Source: Alphaproteobacteria bacterium (GTDB lineage: Bacteria > Pseudomonadota > Alphaproteobacteria > RF32 > CAG-239). From it: a stretch of DNA of 64,000 nt. Every line of letters starts with the position of its first letter. Position 1 is the first letter of the stretch. Made by a program: the position numbers and the translations under genes. This document shows, piece after piece, positions 60,833 to 64,000 of the stretch. The stretch is from assembly GCA_017460085.1 (NCBI GenBank), contig JAFUBQ010000001.1, positions 62,001 through 126,000 on the forward strand, given 5' to 3'. The notes beneath the pieces were generated by a model. It had not been told where the DNA came from. It saw only the letters and a list, made by a program, of their open reading frames with translations, and did not search any database.

Positions 60833-61828
60833 CTAAAATCCTTCGCCTTTATAAGGACGGGATAAAAGTTCTTTCATCGCATCTTGCAAAGAAATACCTT
60901 CAAATAACAACCTATTGACCATTTCGCAAATTGGCATTTCAATATTTAATTCGCGTGCGCGTTTTACTACGGCTTTTGCGGTGTATATTCCTTCAACCGT
61001 GCGAGTATTTTCGGCAATTAGCTTTTTTGCCGATCCGCAAGCACCAACAGCATAACCAAAGCTGAAATTGCGTGACTGTGAGCAACTGGCGGTTAATACC
61101 AAATCTCCTAATCCGCACATTCCCATAATGGCCTCTAAATCTCCGCCCAAGGCTGCCGCAAAGCGAGCCATTTCGTGAAAACCACGGGTTATCAATGCAG
61201 CTCTAGCACCATCTCCCAATGCAGCGCCTTCCACAATTCCCGAAGCAATTGCAATTACATTTTTTACACTACCGCCAACTAGTGGTGCAACAATATCGGT
61301 AGTCAGATATGGGCGAAAACAAGCAGTCCCGAGTGTTTTAACCAAATGTTCCGCAATTTTTTCTTTTTCACAACCAATTGTTACAGATGCGATTTTTTGC
61401 TTGGCAACATCTATAGCAAATCCCGGTCCAGAAAGCACGGCAATTTGCGCTTCTGGAATTTCTTCGGCGGCAATTTCTGAAAGCATTTGTCCGCTTGATT
61501 GTTCAATGCCTTTGGCGCACAAAACCAAAACAGTGCTGTTTTTAATATAAGGCTTAATCTGTTGCATTGTTATTCGGGTATATTGTGCTGAAACAGTTAA
61601 CAATATAATATCGGCAAAATCAAAAACTTCAGCCATATTTGGGGTGGCTTTAATACTGTCGGGAAGCGGAATATCAGGTAAAAAAAGCTTATTAACGTGG
61701 GTATAATTAATACTTTCCACAACCTCAGGTTCTCGCGCCCAACACAAAACGTTATTGCCGGCTCTTGTTGCCGTTAAGGCTAATGCCGTTCCCCAAATTC
61801 CCGTGCCGATAACTCCGATATTTTGCAT
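60833..61828 (-). CDS. gpsA: Glycerol-3-phosphate dehydrogenase [NAD(P)+]
   Basis: 331 aa. N-terminal Rossmann motif GVIGTGIWGTALALT (about residue 4) and LSGPGFAIDVA (about 134). The catalytic Lys lies in GGSVKNVIAIASGI (about 187). It reduces dihydroxyacetone phosphate to sn-glycerol-3-phosphate for phospholipid synthesis. Transcribed on its own on the - strand. Confidence 0.96.
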   Translation of the reverse strand: MQNIGVIGTGIWGTALALTATRAGNNVLCWAREPEVVESINYTHVNKLFLPDIPLPDSIKATPNMAEVFDFADIILLTVSAQYTRITMQQIKPYIKNSTVLVLCAKGIEQSSGQMLSEIAAEEIPEAQIAVLSGPGFAIDVAKQKIASVTIGCEKEKIAEHLVKTLGTACFRPYLTTDIVAPLVGGSVKNVIAIASGIVEGAALGDGARAALITRGFHEMARFAAALGGDLEAIMGMCGLGDLVLTASCSQSRNFSFGYAVGACGSAKKLIAENTRTVEGIYTAKAVVKRARELNIEMPICEMVNRLLFEGISLQDAMKELLSRPYKGEGF

Positions 61829-61937
61829 ATTTTTCCCCTTATAGTTATATAATTACCAACAAGATTAATTTCATGAAAGTTTAGCTGATTTATATTAAAT
61901 TTCAAGTAGCAATAAATGATTATGGGCAAAAAATATA

Positions 61938-61972
61938 AAAAAGACACCAGAGCTAATCTGATGTCTTTTTTT
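61938..61972. terminator. Terminator for the AsmA-like gene
   Basis: AAAAGACA-CAGA/TCTG-TGTCTTTT near-palindrome with T run on both strands; just after the AsmA-like stop. Confidence 0.75.
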
Positions 61973-61990
61973 TAGAGAATATGTGCAACA

Positions 61991-62905
61991 CTATTTGAAC
62001 AAACCGCCTACGCCGTTTGCAATTCCTTTAACGCTGTTGCCAACATTTTCGGCGGCTTTTCCAGCTCCTCCGGCGGCTGTATTTGCCATATTTGCAGCAT
62101 TGCTAACTGCAGCATTTTTAAGCCCGTCAACGCCGCCTAAAATTTTGCTTAAATCAGCTTTTGAGGCAACATTTGTTGTTGTTTTTAAAATCTCCTGAAA
62201 GATGCGCGCTAAACCTTCTTCAATGGTAATACCTTGTTTTTCTGTGCCCAAATTACTAATGGTTATGGTTGGTAAATTTAGGCTCAAAGACTGAGATGCC
62301 CCTAGCATATTAGCAGCAACTGTTGCTGTTCCGTTGGCAACAGTAACTTTTTTTATTGCAACATTATAGGTAGTGTCGCTTGCTTTAGTTGCAGCTTTTT
62401 CTTCCGTCTTAGCTTGAGCAGATGTATTCTTTTGGATATTGTTTAATATATCAGCAGCATTTGTGCGGTTCAAGTTCATCAATTCGTACGAAACTTCCGG
62501 TTTAGTTATTTTAATTTCGTTAATAACCACTGTTTTTGTTTTAGAGCCGCTGTTTTGCGCCAACTCTTTAACAATTTTTTTAACCGAATCAACATCAACT
62601 GCTACGGCAATATTTTCAAGTTTTATGATATTATCTTGGCTATATCCTTTAGGGTTGGCAACTGTAATATTACCCACACTGCCATGGCCGTTTGTTAATG
62701 ATAAATCAATATTACCAATATTAACATCAGTGCCAACTGCTTGAGTTCCATATTGATGTACCAAGCGACGTACGGCACCCTGCCAATTGTAATAATTATA
62801 GAAGTAGTAGCCGGCACCGACGATGATGGCAACTAGCAACAAAATTACATATATAAACCATTTTCCGATTTTTTTTATTAAATTACTTTTTTTCTTTTCA
62901 GACAT
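61991..62905 (-). CDS. AsmA-like membrane-anchored protein
   Basis: 304 aa. A cytoplasmic basic start, one membrane helix (about residues 14-34) and periplasmic beta segments: VGTDVNIGNIDLSLTNGHG, ENIAVAVDVDSVKK, INEIKITKPEV. The C-terminal about 45 residues are Ala/Gly/Asn-rich amphipathic repeats (NAANMANTAAGGAGKAAEN). Similar to AsmA/DUF748-type proteins of envelope lipid traffic. Separate gene with its own terminator. Confidence 0.7.
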   Translation of the reverse strand: MSEKKKSNLIKKIGKWFIYVILLLVAIIVGAGYYFYNYYNWQGAVRRLVHQYGTQAVGTDVNIGNIDLSLTNGHGSVGNITVANPKGYSQDNIIKLENIAVAVDVDSVKKIVKELAQNSGSKTKTVVINEIKITKPEVSYELMNLNRTNAADILNNIQKNTSAQAKTEEKAATKASDTTYNVAIKKVTVANGTATVAANMLGASQSLSLNLPTITISNLGTEKQGITIEEGLARIFQEILKTTTNVASKADLSKILGGVDGLKNAAVSNAANMANTAAGGAGKAAENVGNSVKGIANGVGGLFK

Positions 62906-63065
62906 TTGTGTTCTCCTTAAAAAAAATAAATAAACAAATTGAGTTATTTATAGTGAAAAAGTTTATATTTGTAAATGAAAAAAATGCACATTTAACTTTT
63001 ATTTATTAACCTTTTATTACGATTTAGACGCTAAAATGCTAAGAAAATTGTAGTACGAGGAAAAG

Positions 63066-64000
63066 ATGATTAAAAAATTAACATTTTTAAGTATATTTTT
63101 TGTTTTATTGTTTTCAGCTAGCGGGCGCGCAATGACATCTTCGGTTATGCTAAATGCCGATGATGGACAGATTCTGTATGAACAAAATGCTGATGAATTG
63201 CGGTATCCGGCATCGCTGACAAAGTTAATGACACTATATATCACATTTCATGCGCTTGAAAGCGGGCGTTTGAAATTGAGTGATAAATTAAAAGTTTCTA
63301 GAACGGCGGCCAGTCGTTCTCCGTCAAAGCTCGGCGTGCGTGCGGGTTCAACAATTACGGTAAAAGATGCGGTAATGGCGGTTATTGTTAAATCTGCCAA
63401 CGATTGCGCTACGGTTTTGGCTGAGCATTTTGCCAAGAGCGAGGCGGAATTTGCCGTGATGATGACAAACACAGCGCATAAATTAGGTATGAAAAATACC
63501 ACATTTAAGAATGCTTCGGGTTTACCAAACAAAGCACAAAAATCTACGGCGCGCGATATGGCAACATTGGCAATGGCTGTATATCATCATTTTCCGCAAT
63601 ATTATAAATGGTTCTCGGCGCAAAGTTTCAGATATCAGGGGCGCACAATTACCGGACATAATCATTTGCTTAAAACATTTACCGGCGCAGACGGTATGAA
63701 AACCGGCTATACAGCCGCTTCGGGTTATAATATTGTAACATCGGCTCATCGTAACAACAAGCGCGTTATCGCTGTAACAATGGGGCATAAATATTGGAAT
63801 GAGCGCGATAAAAAGGCCGCATTAATGATGGATAAAGGCTTGCAAGCGCTTAAAGATTCAAAGGCTGTAGATGTTGCGGCGCTGAGCCAAGCCATTAATA
63901 ATCCGCAATCTGCTAAATTAGCCAAAGCAAGAACAGCTCAAAGCTCAGTAAAGCCAATTGCTCAGAAGCCGGTTCATGCAGCAGCTTCTGTTACGCAAAT
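63066..64000 (+). CDS. dacC: D-alanyl-D-alanine carboxypeptidase (PBP5/6 family), 3' end outside window
   Basis: At least 311 aa, frame still open at the window end. A signal peptide (about residues 1-22, ending SGRA) is followed by the S11 motifs: SLTK (about residue 50, nucleophile Ser), SAN (about 108) and KTG (about 212). It trims the terminal D-Ala of stem peptides in the periplasm. The later Ala/Lys/Gln-rich tail suggests a linker to a C-terminal anchor or SPOR domain beyond the window. The dacC name is only a family-level label. Confidence 0.9.
   Translation, partial: MIKKLTFLSIFFVLLFSASGRAMTSSVMLNADDGQILYEQNADELRYPASLTKLMTLYITFHALESGRLKLSDKLKVSRTAASRSPSKLGVRAGSTITVKDAVMAVIVKSANDCATVLAEHFAKSEAEFAVMMTNTAHKLGMKNTTFKNASGLPNKAQKSTARDMATLAMAVYHHFPQYYKWFSAQSFRYQGRTITGHNHLLKTFTGADGMKTGYTAASGYNIVTSAHRNNKRVIAVTMGHKYWNERDKKAALMMDKGLQALKDSKAVDVAALSQAINNPQSAKLAKARTAQSSVKPIAQKPVHAAASVTQ

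Overview
The window looks like about 64 kb of a low-GC alphaproteobacterial chromosome, probably from an uncultured gut-type lineage. The lineage call is an inference: the gene pairs amiC-mrcA-prfB and efp-suhB-rpmE, a DUF1013/TrcR regulator and a phage DUF6362 protein all point to Alphaproteobacteria. Two housekeeping blocks flank one large accessory island.

Left block (1-10.2 kb): 3' end of an N-acetylmuramoyl-alanine amidase, PBP1A, prfB with its programmed +1 frameshift, a giant AsmA-like protein, a HAD-like protein, a DUF1349 protein, a class-B DnaJ, a small lipoprotein and tRNA-Pro(CGG). Right block (57.4-64 kb): a truncated TIM-barrel gene next to a tandem stem-loop array, then efp, an inositol-monophosphatase-like gene, rpmE, a TrcR homologue with a histone-H1-like tail, gpsA, an AsmA-like gene and the start of a D,D-carboxypeptidase.

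Island (about 10.2-57.1 kb): bounded by tRNA-Pro and a short repeat of its 3' end (TCCGACCAAAC). It has three parts. (i) A type III restriction-modification operon, mod-res, with a third translationally coupled SNF2-type helicase gene (11.9-19.4 kb, + strand). (ii) A diversity-generating retroelement (DGR) operon reading leftwards from about 26.7 to 19.5 kb. Its order is: structured leader RNA, SLOG-family protein, Avd-like protein, template repeat (TR), reverse transcriptase, variable-repeat (VR) target fused to a MoxR-type AAA+ ATPase, a small partner, and a HExxH metallopeptidase/vWA protein. (iii) A lambda-type morphogenesis and early module (27-56.8 kb, almost all on the - strand) running from terminase through portal, protease/scaffold, capsid, tail and tail tip, with a Fic gene inserted on the + strand, a phage metK and a ParB-DNA methyltransferase fusion. 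I see no integrase, phage repressor or endolysin, so the prophage may be defective or domesticated.

The most interesting parts are the DGR operon and the metK leader. VR and TR differ almost only at TR adenines. The VR currently holds a TAG stop (from a TR AAG codon) and a 2-nt insertion at its 3' edge, so the lectin-like sensor is split from its AAA+ ATPase; a new round of retrohoming could in principle restore the frame. The operon begins with a leader whose 12-bp and 7-bp long-range helices and duplicated GGGTGGAT/ATCCACCC blocks could hide or expose the ribosome site of the SLOG gene. Separately, the phage metK is preceded by an H-type pseudoknot of SAM-II/SAM-V topology abutting its Shine-Dalgarno.
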